A DNA stretch of 64,000 nt from Voacanga thouarsii (lineage: Eukaryota > Streptophyta > Magnoliopsida > Gentianales > Apocynaceae): positions 558,001 to 622,000 of the forward strand of contig JANUWF010001217.1 in the NCBI GenBank assembly GCA_026120185.1. Reading direction: 5' to 3'. Shown piece by piece: positions 45,264 to 57,625 of this stretch (position 1 is its first letter; the number at the start of each line of letters is the position of its first letter). Under the pieces are notes generated by a model, which ran no database searches, was not told the origin of the DNA, and worked only from the letters and a program-made list of their open reading frames with translations. The position numbers and the translations under genes are program-made.

Positions 45264-46226
45264 CTCTTAATAGTATAGCCATGTGGACTGGCCTGTACGA
45301 TTTTAAATCGGGTCAAGTCAGATCCGTGGATGGGCTCATGACTTGTGCAAGCCGGTTCCATGCTAATACAGGTTCGACCCTAGGCCCTTGACGTCCGCAG
45401 GCCAGGTGGATTGAGCTCGTGTCTATTCTCTTTCTCTTTTTTTTTTTTTTCCACTTAATTCGATAAAAGCAATAACATTGATTTGGATCTATTATTTCTA
45501 AAAAAAATAATTAATAAAAATTTTAAAAAATAAAATAAAATATTAACAAATAATGAAATAAGAGAATTAAAGAATATAAATAATTTGTAAATTAACTTAA
45601 AAATTAAAACAAATAAGTAATTAATAAAACTAAAAAATAAGAATGTAAAATTAAAAAAATACTAACTAATTGATGATCAAGAATAATAACACTTTGTGGA
45701 GCTTTATTTCTTATCTTCTTCAAGACTTGAACTATTCACTATTCTGTTACTCAATAATTTTTTAAAATATGAAATTTTGTTTGAAGAATTGAAAAAAATA
45801 TAAAAAATAAATTATATTCTAACACTTTTTGTAGAGAAAATGAAGAAATTTGAGAATTATGAGAGAACGATGAATGAAAATAAGAGAGTTAGAGAGTGTT
45901 TTGTGAGTTTTGGGATAAATTGGGGGTATTTATAGAATTTTGGAGGGTTAGAGGGAAAATATAGTCGTTGGAGGTCTAAAAGTTAAAGAAAAAAAAATTC
46001 TTGACCATTGAGGGGCAAAAAAAAAGAAAAAAATTGAATGCTCTTCAAGGCCACCAGCCTATCGAGCTTGGGCGGGTCGCAAGTCGGCCTGCGACATATC
46101 AAATATTTTAATCTTCGGCCTAGACTGGCTTAGGGACTGGCCTGTTACAGTGTGGCTGATTCGGCTCGAGGGCTTAGCCCAATTTGGCCCGACACGCCGA
46201 CCTACTTGTCAATGTTATCTCTTAAT
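45264..46226. mobile_element. Probable non-autonomous hAT element, CTCTTAAT duplication
   Basis: Element 45272-46218 is flanked by a perfect 8-bp direct repeat CTCTTAAT (45264-45271 and 46219-46226), the length made by hAT transposases. The ends (AGTATAGCCATGTGG and ACTTGTCAATGTTAT) are only weakly inverted. Both ends carry GC-rich, GGCCTG/CAGGCC and GGCCCGAC-type words, while the middle is AT-rich. No transposase is present. Confidence 0.6.
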
Positions 46227-48139
46227 AATTATAAAATAAAATCGTGTTTAAAATTAAAAAAAATAAAATTGAGAGGATAAATTATATGAAATAATATATT
46301 AAAAGATAATTTCATAAAATTTAAAAGATTTTTAAGGTAAAAGATAAAATTTTAAAAGATTTTTTTTAAAAAAAAAGTTCCGTTTTTTTTAGAGAAAATT
46401 TTAGAATTTTTAAAAATTTTAAGAGATGGACGCTACCTGATGGCCTCCTAATTCTGTCGCGGTCCACGCGCAACTTAGCTCTCATGACTTCAAGTAAAAA
46501 TTCGACAAAGTTCTACTATTTTTTTTTTAATTATTAAAGATAAAATAATAGTTTATTGATGTTAAATATTAATTTAAATCTTTTTGTCAAGATAGATTAA
46601 AACATTCAAACGTGAATAAAAAAAAGATTGCAAGCTGATGAATGTGATGGGTGACAAAAGGAAATCATTCTATATTTATTAGGATGGTGAAAAGAAAAAT
46701 GTCAATTTTTATTTTTTTCGTCTCAAATTAATTATTTTATTTTAAATTAGTTGTCTCTTTAAAAATTATAATATAAGATTTTAAACTTATCCTCATTTAA
46801 TAATATTTTATTTTTTAAATATATTAAATAATTTTTTTCTTAATAAACTGATTTTATCTAAATAATATAAAAGAGAAATAATTTAAGTATATTAAAATTT
46901 TAAAATTTAATTACTATTTAATAAAAACGAATAAATTAAATTTAAAAAATAAAAATAGAATTAATTAATTATTTGTTTAATTGAAAAAATATTTATCTTA
47001 ATATTTATATAATTAATAAATAAAATAAATAATTTAAGACGGACAGATAATCCAAGGTGAATTTTAAATGCTCAATTATTTTGAGAGATACATTTATTAG
47101 CTAAAGGCGGCAGATGGACAATAATGGCAGCAGCAAGACATTTGGTCGTCGGCCGGAGCCACATTGACCGTTGTAGACATTTAAAGCTGTATTAATTTAT
47201 GAATAAAAAAAAACCGTTGAATTAAATGTCTTTTAATAAATTATTTAAGCCACTCAACAACTCGAACAAAACAAAGATGAAGATCTGGAGTCCACCTGAA
47301 TAGTTACTAATATGGATAATTTAGTTATTTTTTCTTTAAATTAGGGTGTCGGTGCATTACACGAAATAATTTCAATAATTTTTTTAATTTTTTATATTAA
47401 AAAATAATTCAAATAAGAAGATAATTTTAATATTTAAAAGAATAAAAAAATCAGATAATTCTAATTTTAAAAAATCAATTCAAATAAATATTTAAAAAAA
47501 AACCTTCAAATTTTTTTAGGGATAAAATGTATAAATATAGAATAATACTTTTAGAGTTTTTAAAAAAATGAAAAATGAGAAATTAAAAAGAATATAATTT
47601 TAGAAAGTTTAAAAAAGTTAGTATAATGATTAGTTTAATGAATTCAAATAAATCAAATGAATGTACATAATATTTTTTTTAAGAAAATGTCTAAGAGTGT
47701 TTTAAATTCATTGATTACTTCTAGGTGCAAGAAGGGTTGTTTCGGTTTCTGGAAAGGAGAGGAATAAGGAATGGTATTGTTTTAGTCTTGCTGCAATTCA
47801 AGTGGCCGAATAGCCTTGATGATGGGGTGCTGATTTGCCTCGGCTTTGAAGGGATAGGAAGAGAGGAAAAGAACTCTAGCCTGCCCAGAATCTCCTTTGA
47901 TTTGGATGGCTTGGTGTGACCGAGATATTCTAGTAGTGTTTACTGGTTGATGTCGTTTCATATGGGCTGCAGGCAAGGCGCTCGGTTTATGCTTGGGAAA
48001 AAGTAGTCAGAAGTCTTATTGTTAAGCTGGGTGTGCTTCGTGCAGCAAGATAGGAATCCGTCTCTATTAAATCCAAAAACTCCCCACCTTGGCACATGCT
48101 CACGCCACCATAACTGGAGTCCGTCCACCATACTGAAAC
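46227..48139. other. AT-rich stretch with a possible Stowaway-like element, then unassigned sequence
   Basis: At about 46725-47055, the left end TCGTCTCAAATTAATTATTT and the inverted right end TCCGTCTTAAATTATTTATT suggest an old Stowaway-like MITE. 47700-48139 is GC-richer and coding-like on the minus strand next to the HIR exon; I do not recognise it. It may be HIR intron or an unrelated insertion. Confidence 0.35.
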
Positions 48140-48289
48140 CAGCACACTATCTCTTAAACCGTCAACAATGGCTTGGTGCTGGCGGGCAATTCCCAGACCT
48201 GAGAGATACTTAGCCTCTGCCTCCCCTTCAGCACGCTTAATTTGTAGAATTTTCTCCCTTTTCATTAGCAGCAACCCTCAGCCTAGCAG
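48140..48289 (-). pseudogene. Single exon of a HIR (hypersensitive-induced reaction, SPFH/prohibitin) gene
   Basis: The minus strand reads [11 protein letters not shown]. After a deletion of about 8 nt it continues with [20 protein letters not shown], then LGIARQ and [12 protein letters not shown]. This is a highly conserved block of plant HIR proteins, which sit on the plasma membrane as SPFH-domain scaffolds in defence. The segment is flanked by splice-like ends: CCAG just before it (48291-48290) and GGTTTC after GTGCTG (48139). It therefore looks like one exon copied with intron sequence, not a processed retrocopy. No other HIR exon was found nearby, and the deletion breaks the frame. Confidence 0.78.
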
Positions 48290-48872
48290 CTGGACATTTA
48301 TAGATGGTTATTATATCAAGATTCTACAATATTTGTCACATTTCCAACCTCTTGTCCACAAAACAATCCTAGCTGAGCTTACACACAGGCATCCATTCAC
48401 TTGTTTGCTCAATAAAAAATGAATTCTTAGTACCTCCTCTGCACCTTTGATCCTTCGAAACATACTTTCAAGGTAATTGAATTTACAGATACATACAACA
48501 AACAAAATTCAATAACGATATGACAGCATAATCATCATTATAAATAATTGAGCAAGAATAAAAAAGAATAATATAGGTATCACATAAACAATACAAAAAG
48601 TTATGTCAAGGCATTCAACTAAACATACCAGAAATGTTTAGAACTCATAATGTCGCAATACATCAGGATTACTCCCCAAGATTACTTCCCTATTACAAAT
48701 CCTATTACAAATCTATTATGGACACGAACTGGCTCTAAAATCATAGAATTCCTCAATTATCTGATTATCAATTAAAAAAAAAAAAAAAACCCTTCAAATT
48801 TCTTCACAAAAAAAATTCTAAAAAAATCTTAAATTTACAGAGCGCCAAGTGTCAATGCAAGAAAGTTCTATA
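48290..48872. other. Unassigned sequence between the HIR exon and copia-4
   Basis: It may include HIR intron sequence. There is a poly-A run near 48775-48790. No gene supported. Confidence 0.35.
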
Positions 48873-49177
48873 TGTCATAACAGGAGGCTTCCGCAACTCC
48901 TATTATAAAAACTTTGAGGCATGATTACACTATCTTAAGTGTAATATTGCCTTACTTATCAAAACAAGTTGCCTCAGGATACAACAAAGTTTCGTGAGAA
49001 ATCTAAGTAGAAATAGAAAAATCAGATAAAACCTGTAAAACTTCTACATTTTTTATAACTCCTTAATAGTTACCAACTGAAAAGTAACAACCTTTTGAAA
49101 TAGTCTTTATCCGAAAGTTATATCTCTTCGACATTTCTTTTTCCAACGTGGGATATGATTGAACAAACTATTTATCA
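48873..49177 (-). repeat. copia-4 3' LTR
   Basis: On the minus strand it starts TGATAAATAGTTTGTTCAAT next to a purine tract (AGTGGGAGAA, 49187-49178). It shares CAATCATATCCCAC, GATATAACTTT, TTAAAGAGTTATAAAAA-like and GATAGTGTAATCA blocks with 58639-59183. The outer edge near 48873 is inferred from a CA dinucleotide and is less certain. Confidence 0.7.
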
Positions 49178-50795
49178 TTCTCCCACTAATTTGTTAATAT
49201 AGGTAATTACTTTTCAAAAGAAACACAATGCACACAAGAAAGTATCTAAAAGATTAAACTTTCAATTAGTATAAATATTTCAGAATCCTAACGAAGTACA
49301 TGGTGTCCTGGGATTAAACAATAACTCCTATTGTTAGGATCGGACATATCATACACATTACATTTAAGTTCTTCTATTAAATTTCTTATTTAACTTCTAG
49401 CACTATGAATGGTCTTGTGTTAGCAATCCATTTTCTATGAATATTTACAAGAATAAATCCTTTTAAACTCTTGTTGAAGCAACACCACTTCATATTCATA
49501 TAGGTGGAGTTTATTTATAGACAAAAAAAACTCCATTAAGAGTATAAACTCATCCTCTCTACTAATCATCACTAACAACCATCACCTTTTGTATGGAACT
49601 TGATTTAGTGATCTAATAAGACACATAACAACAACATGTTATTACCCATTAAATTTCAACCAATAACCGATTTGATTAAGTGAAGTTGGGTTACTGTTAT
49701 TGGTGTCTAAAGGATTATATTTTAGTCACATACTATAAGTAGTCTCCCAGACTTTATCTCTTGGTAAAGCCTTAGTAAGCAGATTCGATAAATTTGCTGC
49801 AGACTTCACATAGGAGACAGTAATAATACCATTAGATATTAATTCTCTAATATAACTGTGACGTAGACTTATATGTCTTGATTTTCCATTATATATATTA
49901 CTAAAGGCATTTGACATTGTAGCCTCACTATCACAGTATATAGAAATGGGTGGTATAGGCTGTGGCCATAGGTCAACTTCAAGTAACATATTTCTTAACC
50001 ATTCAACCTTTTTACTTGCTGAAGCTAATGCTATGAATTCAACTTCCATAGTTGAATGAGTAAGACATGTTTGTTTCTTCGATACCCAACTAGCAGCACC
50101 ACCCGCTATGGTAAATATCCAACCCGAGGTTGATAATATATCACCAACTTTAGTAATCCAACTAGCATCAGAATAGCTTTCTAATATAGCAGGAAAATTA
50201 GAATAACACAATTGTAATTTTACGATTTTTTTAAGATAACCAAGTACTCTTTCAACTGTTTTCCAATGAGCTACACTTGAATTGCTTGTAAATCTTGATA
50301 ATTTACTCACTGTAAAGACTATATCAGGTCTTGTGCAACACATAGCATACATCAAGCTTCCTATAACACTAGCATACTTCAATTGTTCTATTGATCTAGC
50401 ATCATTTTTTACTAGTTTAACACTAGAATCATATGGAGTATTATATTCTTTAATATTTAAGAATTTATATTTATTCAAGAGCTTCTCTATATAGTGAGTT
50501 TTACTTAACATAAATCCATTATCATATTTGGAAATTTTAATTCTCAAAATTGTATCAACTTCTTTAAGATCTTTCATCTTAAAGGTAGAAGTAGAAACTT
50601 TTTCGTTACTAAAAATAAGCATATCATCTACATAGAGACATATAATTACTTCATAATCACTAGTAAATTTAGAATAGATGCATTTATCAACAGTATTATG
50701 CCTAAAACCATAAGATACAATTTTTGAATTAAACTTTTCATGCTATTGTTTTGGCGTAGGACAATACCAGGTGGCTCTTCTAGGAGCTTCTGCAA
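49178..50795 (-). pseudogene. copia-4 pol, 3' half: RT end and RNase H
   Basis: The minus strand from 50795 carries the end of a copia RT: QAPKQWHEKF-like, with Trp changed to TAG near 50742, then ICLYVDDMLIF with the catalytic YVDD at about 50650-50620. A long intact stretch, 50622-49726 (298 codons), holds the post-RT block (YASVIGSLMYAMCCTRPDIV) and RNase H, with STMEVEFIALASASKKVEWL, YCDSEATM and SAANLSNLLTKALP, then the stop. About 550 bp of 3' UTR and a purine tract precede the LTR. Everything 5' of mid-RT is missing, so the element is truncated at about 50795. Confidence 0.88.
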
Positions 50796-50951
50796 AAATT
50801 AAAATTTCTTTAATATGTATGAATTCTTGAAAAAAAAAAGATCATTATTTAAGATTTAAAGGAGTATTATATTAATTATATTTGATTATTCATATTGTAG
50901 ATCATTTCATTGGACTTTTTTTTAAAATAAATTTTGAAGTACTCTTTCAGT

Positions 50952-51110
50952 TAGGGCTGTTCAATAACCGAGCCGAACTGAACCAAACCGAATAGATTAG
51001 TTCGGTTCGGTTTTTAAGAGATACGGTTCGGTTCGGTTCGGTGCAAAGAGGGAGTATAAATTTCGGTTCAGTTGAATTAAAAGTCAACCGAACCGAAAAA
51101 CCGAACTAAT
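50952..51110. repeat. hAT left subterminal repeats
   Basis: Repeated CCGAAC/GGTTCGG words in both orientations. They are mirrored at about 57040-57190 and are likely transposase-binding sites by analogy with other hAT elements. Confidence 0.75.
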
Positions 51111-52606
51111 GATATATTAAAAAAATTATTTATTTTTGTAATAAATTAAAACAAAAAATGGAAAGAAATTTGTGAAAACCCTAACTCCCTATCCCTAATT
51201 CACTTCTGTCTTTCAGCTACCCGCAACTCCCGACTCCCGACTCCCCTTCACTTTCCTTCCTCAATCCTTACTGCCGGTGCCGGAAAGTACCCATTTGAGG
51301 CCCGCGGTGCTGAGTTACAACTTACACACGGTGCGTTGCTTCCTTAATCCCCTGATTCCCCCCTGCATTTGAGGCCCGCAGAGTTACACAAGAAGTACCC
51401 GACGACTTGGTATGTAAACTATAGAAATGCTAGCCTCTTTGTTTTCTTCTTCTCCCATAAAAAGATCTAGGCAGTAGACAGGCCATCAATTATGGAATTT
51501 GATCATTATCTGCCTCTTTTGGCAACTGATTTCATTATATTTTGGCCGCTTTGTAGCCGCTTTGTTTTCTTCTCAGCTCACCTAGTCGCCTATTGGAATT
51601 TCATCACATTTTGGCAACTGATTTCCGGCCAGTTTTCCAGTGCTCGGCTGTCTGAATTTCAGGTCTTTCACTTATATTTCTTGTTTATTCATTTTTAGAA
51701 TTTCTGGGTTTTCTTTCTTTTGTGGTGTTAACTGTTGTGTTGTCTTCTATCAAATTTGTGGTGGTGTTGTGTTTACTTTCTGGGATTGTTTTGGACATGT
51801 TGATTGGTAATTCTTGACTTTTCGGACTCCATCTCTTTCTGTTCCCCCAATCTCTCTCCCGCAGAAGCAATGCAAGTTACTTGTTTGTTAGAAGTAATTT
51901 TCCAGATATGTTTATGCTTCATCTGTATTGTTTGCTCCTTGGTTGTTTTAATCTTCCTGAGATTGTCAACTAACTGTTTATGTGCCATTTCATATGGGTT
52001 ATTCTTTGGAATGGTTGTGATTATCTCCCACTCCACATGGAGCATCTTTGCCATCTCATGTATGTGATGCAACTTGGTGTCTCATGAGTTCAGATTAGAT
52101 GGTACATGTTGCTCATGAAATTGTGCACCATGACAGGAAGACTCTGATTACCAATTGATTGGATTTTATCAAATATCTTTTCTGTTTGCTAAATATTATC
52201 AACATTTCTGCAACTTATATCTTCTTGCAAATTGATTACATACCTGTGAGAATGTGTTAAATCTTCCTTTTCAGAAAGAGGATATGCTTGTATCAAGGTT
52301 TGCTCAACTTTGTGTTCCCTTGAAGAATGTTATCTGAGTCGTCAATTTTCAATATCCCATCCAATGTGTTAAATTGACAAGAAAGCAATTGCTAGACCAC
52401 TTGAATTTAGTTTGATGGCAGTTTGGGAAACTATTTAACGGGAACTAAATTATTGATGCTTATATCCTTGTTTGTTTGATTTGCTATATGGTGTGAACTT
52501 GTACTCTAATGCAATGGCTGTTTAAACAACTTTCAATGGTTTTGCCACCTTTTGACCATCTGAAAACATCTGAAAAGGGCTTAGCTAGTCTTGATAATAT
52601 CACTTA

Positions 52607-54747
52607 ATGGGGAAAATAAAATATTGTAGGATGTCAAATCAAGCAGATAGTATCCCTATGAGTAATTCACAAGATGATCCAGCAAGTCATGAAGGGTCTA
52701 ATACTTCAAACACTAACCGACAAAGTTCTAAGAAGAGAAGGGAAATAACACCACGATCAATTGTGTGGTCGCATTTTACTAAATATACAACTGAAGATGG
52801 AGAAAAAAAAAAAAAAGCAAGGTGCAATTACTGCAGTCTCTCTTATGTAGTTGATCCTAGCATAAATGGTACTACTTCACTGAAAAATCACATGAAAGGC
52901 TGTTTGAAAAATCCATACAATAATGAGGCTCATGCAACCCAACTAAAACAACAACCACACTCACATGCACATGGTGGTAAGGCCGGTTCAATTGTTACTT
53001 GGAGGTTTAATCAAGCTGATACTAGAAAGGCATGTGCATATATGATTATTGTGGATGAGCAACCATTTTCATTTGTTGAAAAAGAAGGATTTAGACATTT
53101 CATGTCCGTTGCTTTGCCCATCTTTCCAAATTCCATCTAGAACTACCATTACAAGGGATTGTTATGATATCTATTTGGAAGAAAAGACAAAATTGAAAGG
53201 TTTTTTGAGGCATTCATCTAAGAGAGTTTGTCTTACCACTGATTCATGGACTTCTGAACAGCAAATTAATTATATGTGTCTTACTGCTCATTTTATAGAT
53301 GATGATTGGGTATTGCATAAAAGGATTCTAAATTTTTGTCCAATAGACAGTCATAAAGGTAAGGCGATTGGAAAAGGTGTGGAAAAATGCTTACTTGATT
53401 GGGGGATTGAATGTTTTTTCAATTACTGTTGATAATGCAAGTTCTAATGATGTTGCTGTTAGTTATTTGAAGAAAAGATTTTCTAATTGGAGTACTAATT
53501 TGCTTGGGGGTAAGTATCTTCATGTGAGATGTATAGCACACATAATAAATCTTGTTGTGGCTGATGGTTTGAAAGAGATTTGTCCTTCCATTACTCGTGT
53601 TCGAGCAGCTATTAGATATATAAGGCAATCTCTGAGTAGGTTGAGAAAGTTTAAGGAGTGTGTTGAAATGGAAAAGATAGAAAGTAAGAGGTTATTATGT
53701 TTGGATGTTCCCACTAGATGGAACTCGACTTATTTGATGTTAGATACAGCTTTGAGTCTTGCAAAAGCCTTTGAAAGATTTGAAAATTTAGATCCGCATT
53801 TTAAATTTGACCTACTAGTTGATCATGGTGGGCTGCCTAGTGAGGAAGATTGGGATAATATTTCTCGTTTTGTAAAGTTTTTGGGTCACTTCTATGAACT
53901 TACATTGCGGACTTCTGGCTCGTTATATGTGACTTCAAATCAAGTACTTCATGAACTTAGTGATGTGGTTAAATTGTTGAACACATGGGAATGTAGTGAT
54001 GATGTAGAGTTGAGTCAAATGGCAAAGAGAATGAGAAACAAATACAATAAGTATTGGGGGAATAATGAGAAAATGAATTTCACCATGTTTTATGCAGTTA
54101 TTCTTGATCCCCGATTTAAATTACATTATGTTGGGTGGGTGATTAAAAAGATGTATCCGGATAATATTACTCTTGGGGATAAGGTGAAGGAAGGTATTCA
54201 TGAGCTCTTTAAGGAATACAAAAGGTTAAATGTTTCTTAAGTTGATTATAGCTCAGCACTGTCATCATCAAGTGCATCTTCTAGTTCAATTTCAAGTCAG
54301 CATTCAGATTCATTGAAGCCATCATTAAAAAGGCGAAATTTAGAAGTAGACACTAGGCGTGAGTATGACATGTTTCTTAATGAGGGTGGATGAGTTGATA
54401 CAAAAAGTGAATTGGATAAGTTTCTTGGTGAAGAAAAGGAAAAAGATGAAGATGATTTTGATATTCTAAAGTGGTGGAAGCTTAATGCTCCAAGATTTTC
54501 TATAGTTTCTCAAATGGCTCGTGATATATTGGATGCTCCAGTTTCTACGGTTGCTTTCGAGTCAGCTTTTAGCATGGGAGGTCGTGTTCTTGACACATTT
54601 AGAAGCTTTTTGACTCCAAGAATGGTGCAATGTCTTATGTGTGCTAAAGATTGGTTGCGCAATGAAGCAAAACCAGTTAATATTGAAGAAGATATTGACA
54701 TTCTTGAAAAAATAGATCATGGTAATCTATTTCATGTTTTATTTTAA
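52607..54747 (+). pseudogene. hAT transposase (zinc finger BED + hAT dimerisation), frameshifted
   Basis: Cut-and-paste transposase. The frame from ATG 52607 has a Ser/Asn-rich leader. The BED zinc finger (about residues 50-95) reads SIVWSHFTKY, then CNYC, then TTSLKNHMKGC. A 1-nt shift near 53130 leads to 53049-53432 with CLTTDSWTSEQ and AHFIDDDWVLHKR. Another shift near 53395 leads to 53368 onward with ITVDNASSND, the RCIAHIINLVV block, TRWNSTYLML and a DUF4413-like FYAVILDPRFKLHYVG segment. TAA at 54238 and TGA at 54391 interrupt this frame. The C-terminal dimerisation domain (PVSTVAFESAFSMGGRVLD, then FLTPRMVQCLMCAKDWL) ends near 54745. Domain order and length (about 710 codons) are normal for RICESLEEPER/DAYSLEEPER-type proteins. 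Confidence 0.92.
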
Positions 54748-55221
54748 CTTTTTAATACTTGTAAGTATTTATTTATTTATGTCTTAATTTATTTTCTAAC
54801 TTTTCATTTAATTTCCTTTTGTAGAATTTGCAAAATGTGATTATGAATCAACCATTCTTGATCTTTGAAGAGAATTGAAGCGATTGAGAATTCAAGTAAG
54901 CTATTTTTCTTTAAATTCATGCCTAAATATAAGATTTTTAGTTAAATTTATCTCTTGGAAACTTCAATTCACACTTGAGCATTTTTCAGAGGGACTTGGC
55001 TTTAAATGAGAGGAACCAAGAAAAGAAAATAGATTGATGTCCATTGTCCAAGGCAGAAATGGGTAACACAATTCTTTGTCTTACTTTAAGGTGGAAAGTG
55101 AAATGCCATATAATATATATGTTGTTGGATTTTAACTATATTACAAACATATCGCTATTTCCTCAATGATTTACTTTTTCTTTGACACTTATCTGATGCA
55201 ATTTGAATGGTCTCATTTCTA

Positions 55222-55362
55222 GATGGTTGGATGATGTTTGGATGGAGATATTGGATGATGTTTGGATGGAGATATTTAGATGATGTTTGGATGAATTGTC
55301 TCATTTCTAAATGTTTGAATGATGTTTGGATGAAGACATTGAGAAATATGTGGATGTTTGGA
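55222..55362 (+). repeat. GATGTTTGGATG minisatellite
   Basis: Repeated units with GATGATGTTTGGATGGAGATATT, irregular period about 27-35 bp, in the 3' part of the hAT element. Confidence 0.85.
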
Positions 55363-55574
55363 TGTTTGGTCATGTTTAGTCTTCTTTTAGTATATTCTGT
55401 TCAGATCTGTTTGTGCTTTCTTTAAAGAAATATTTTGTTTTTTATTCAAATCTGTTGCAGCCAACAAGTGTCATAGATGGTTTCAACAGACACATTGATT
55501 AGTCAGGTGTTCAACATTACAATTTGAGTGCCTTTTACTAGAATTCTGTTTTTGAGTTTATGAGTTTTAAATAG

Positions 55575-56590
55575 AATTCTGGTTTTTTGGATTTCTGGTT
55601 TTCTGGTTTTGATTTCTGGTTCAACATTACAGTTTGATTTCTGGTCTTCTGTTTTTTGAGTGCCATGGCAGTTATGTGTCTTTTTTGGTTTTCTTTTTCT
55701 GTTGAAGAGAATGTGCTGCATTAGTTTGAGTTTTAGAATTCTGATTTTTTGGATTTTTGGTTTTCTGGTTTTGATTTCAGTTTGGATTTCTGGTTCAACA
55801 TTATAGTTTGATTTCTGGTTCAACATTATAGTTTGATTTCTGGTCTTCTGTTTTTTGAGTGCCATGGCAATTATGTGTCTTTTTTGGTTTTCTTTTTCTG
55901 TTGAAGAGAATGTGCTGCATCAGTTTGAGTTTTAGAATTCTGGTTTTTTAGATTTTTGGTTTTCTGGTTTTGATTTCAGTTTGGATTTCTGGTTCAACAT
56001 TATAGTTTGATTTCTGGTCTTCTGTTTTTTGAGTGCCATGGCAGTTATGTGTCTTTTTTTGTTTTCTTTTTCTGTTGAAGAGAATGTGTTGCATCGATTT
56101 GAGTTTTAGAATTCTGGTTTTTGGATTTACGGTTTTCGGTTTTGATTTCAGTTTGGATTTACGGTTTTTCGGTTTTGATTTACGGTTCAACATTACGGTT
56201 TGATTTCTCGGTCTTCTGTTTTTTGAGAGCCATGGCGATTATGTGTCTTTTTTGGTTTTCTTTTTCTGTTGAAGAGAATGTGCTGCCTCAGTTTGAGTTT
56301 TAGAATTCTAGTTTTTTGGATTTCTGGTTTTTTGGTTTTGATTTCAGTTTGGATTTCTGGTTCAACATTACAGTTTGATTTCTGGTCTTCTGTTTTTTGA
56401 GTGCCATGGCAGTTATGTGTCTTTTTCTGGTTTTCTTTTTCTGTTGAAGAGAATGTGTTGCATCAGTTTGAGTTTTAGAATTCTAGTTTTTTTGGATTTC
56501 TGGTTTTCTGGCACTTATTTGCTTCCCACTTCCCATGGTAGTTATATGTCTTTTTCTGTTGAAGAGAATGTGTTGCATCAGTATTAGGTA
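55575..56590 (+). repeat. 174-199 bp tandem repeat, five copies plus partial
   Basis: GCCATGG occurs at about 55662, 55861, 56035, 56229 and 56403, spacings 199, 174, 194 and 174 bp. Each unit includes TTATGTGTCTTTTT, CTGTTGAAGAGAATGTG, GTTTGAGTTTTAGAATTCT and TGATTTCTGGTCTTCTG. A truncated sixth unit is at about 56535-56590. It lies between the transposase and the right end of the hAT element. Confidence 0.92.
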
Positions 56591-57206
56591 GAGTAGTCTG
56601 CAATTTGATTTTTCTGTGTAATCTTCTTGTGAATTTCAAACTTGCATCAAAAGGCAAATCTTTCCTTGTTCACAGTGATCACTTTCTGGTTCATGATGTA
56701 AATGCACTTTCTGATCTTAATACCTCTTGCGAAAGGTCAAAACAGTTATGAATTGGATGGGCAAGAGAAAGTCGAGGGCAAACTGGTTTCTGCTATTGGA
56801 TGGCTATTGAGGAAAATTGGATGGCAGAAGAAGCGGACATTATGTTTTAAATTACTGAATCATATGATGTGTAATATTTTTCATTATGCTTATGTAATGT
56901 AAATGTAATGGTATTTGATCTATTTGTTACAATAGTTGGATTAGATATTGTGTACTAGGCCAATGGGCTTTATATTGGATTTGATTTTAGTAGATTCTGT
57001 TGGGCTTTGTTTAATGGGCCACTTTTCTTTGAATTTCGGTGTAGTTCGAATCGAACCGAACCGAAAGAACTTCGGTTCGGTTGTTTCGGTTATGACAGAT
57101 CTTCGGTTCGGTTCGGTTTGGCCGAAAAAAAATTAAAACCGAATAAAAATCGAAATAACAAACCGAACACCGAACCGTAAACCGTTTGAACAGTCCTACT
57201 TTCAGT

Positions 57207-57625
57207 TCTTATTTATCTATCACAATTAATTACTTCACATAATTTAAGAAAAATTAATTAATCTATTAAATTCATACAACTTTGTTTATACATTCCAAAA
57301 GTACCATTGGATTTAATGTTCTCTACAACTGTTTTTTTGCTTTATTTGTTCAACTCTCTCTTTCTAAAATTATTATACTTTCATTTTTCAAAACTATTTA
57401 ATACAAGGGTATAACAGTAAAATTAACATTAATGGCACCTAAATTTCTTCAATGTAATAGATAAAAGGAAATATAAAAACTTTTCAATTGTAACAAATAA
57501 ATAGGAATGGAGGAAGTATTATAATATAAAGATAAGAGAATTTACAAGGTCAGTGTTTGAAGTCCACCTGGGGGTAAAATTAATTAAATTTAACTTTTCA
57601 GCTCTTCTTCTGACCGACTAAATTA
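57207..57625. other. Unassigned AT-rich stretch
   Basis: No gene or clear repeat seen between the hAT and the Stowaway MITE. Confidence 0.4.

Larger units (their letters stand above)
50944..57206 (+). mobile_element. hAT transposon (RICESLEEPER-like), 6.2 kb, CTTTCAGT duplication
   Basis: Element 50952-57198. It starts TAGGGCTGTTCAA and ends with the inverse TTTGAACAGTCCTA. A perfect 8-bp duplication CTTTCAGT lies at 50944-50951 and 57199-57206. Subterminal regions at both ends are dense in CGGTTCGG/CCGAACCG words (50970-51110 and 57040-57190). It contains a BED-finger transposase (52607-54747) and large tandem repeats (55222-56590). The clean duplication suggests a fairly recent insertion. 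Confidence 0.93.

Noticed and set aside
47700..48130. Possible organelle-derived insert next to the HIR exon
   Set aside because: It looks GC-richer than its surroundings, but I could not match it to any mitochondrial or plastid gene from memory, so I do not call it.
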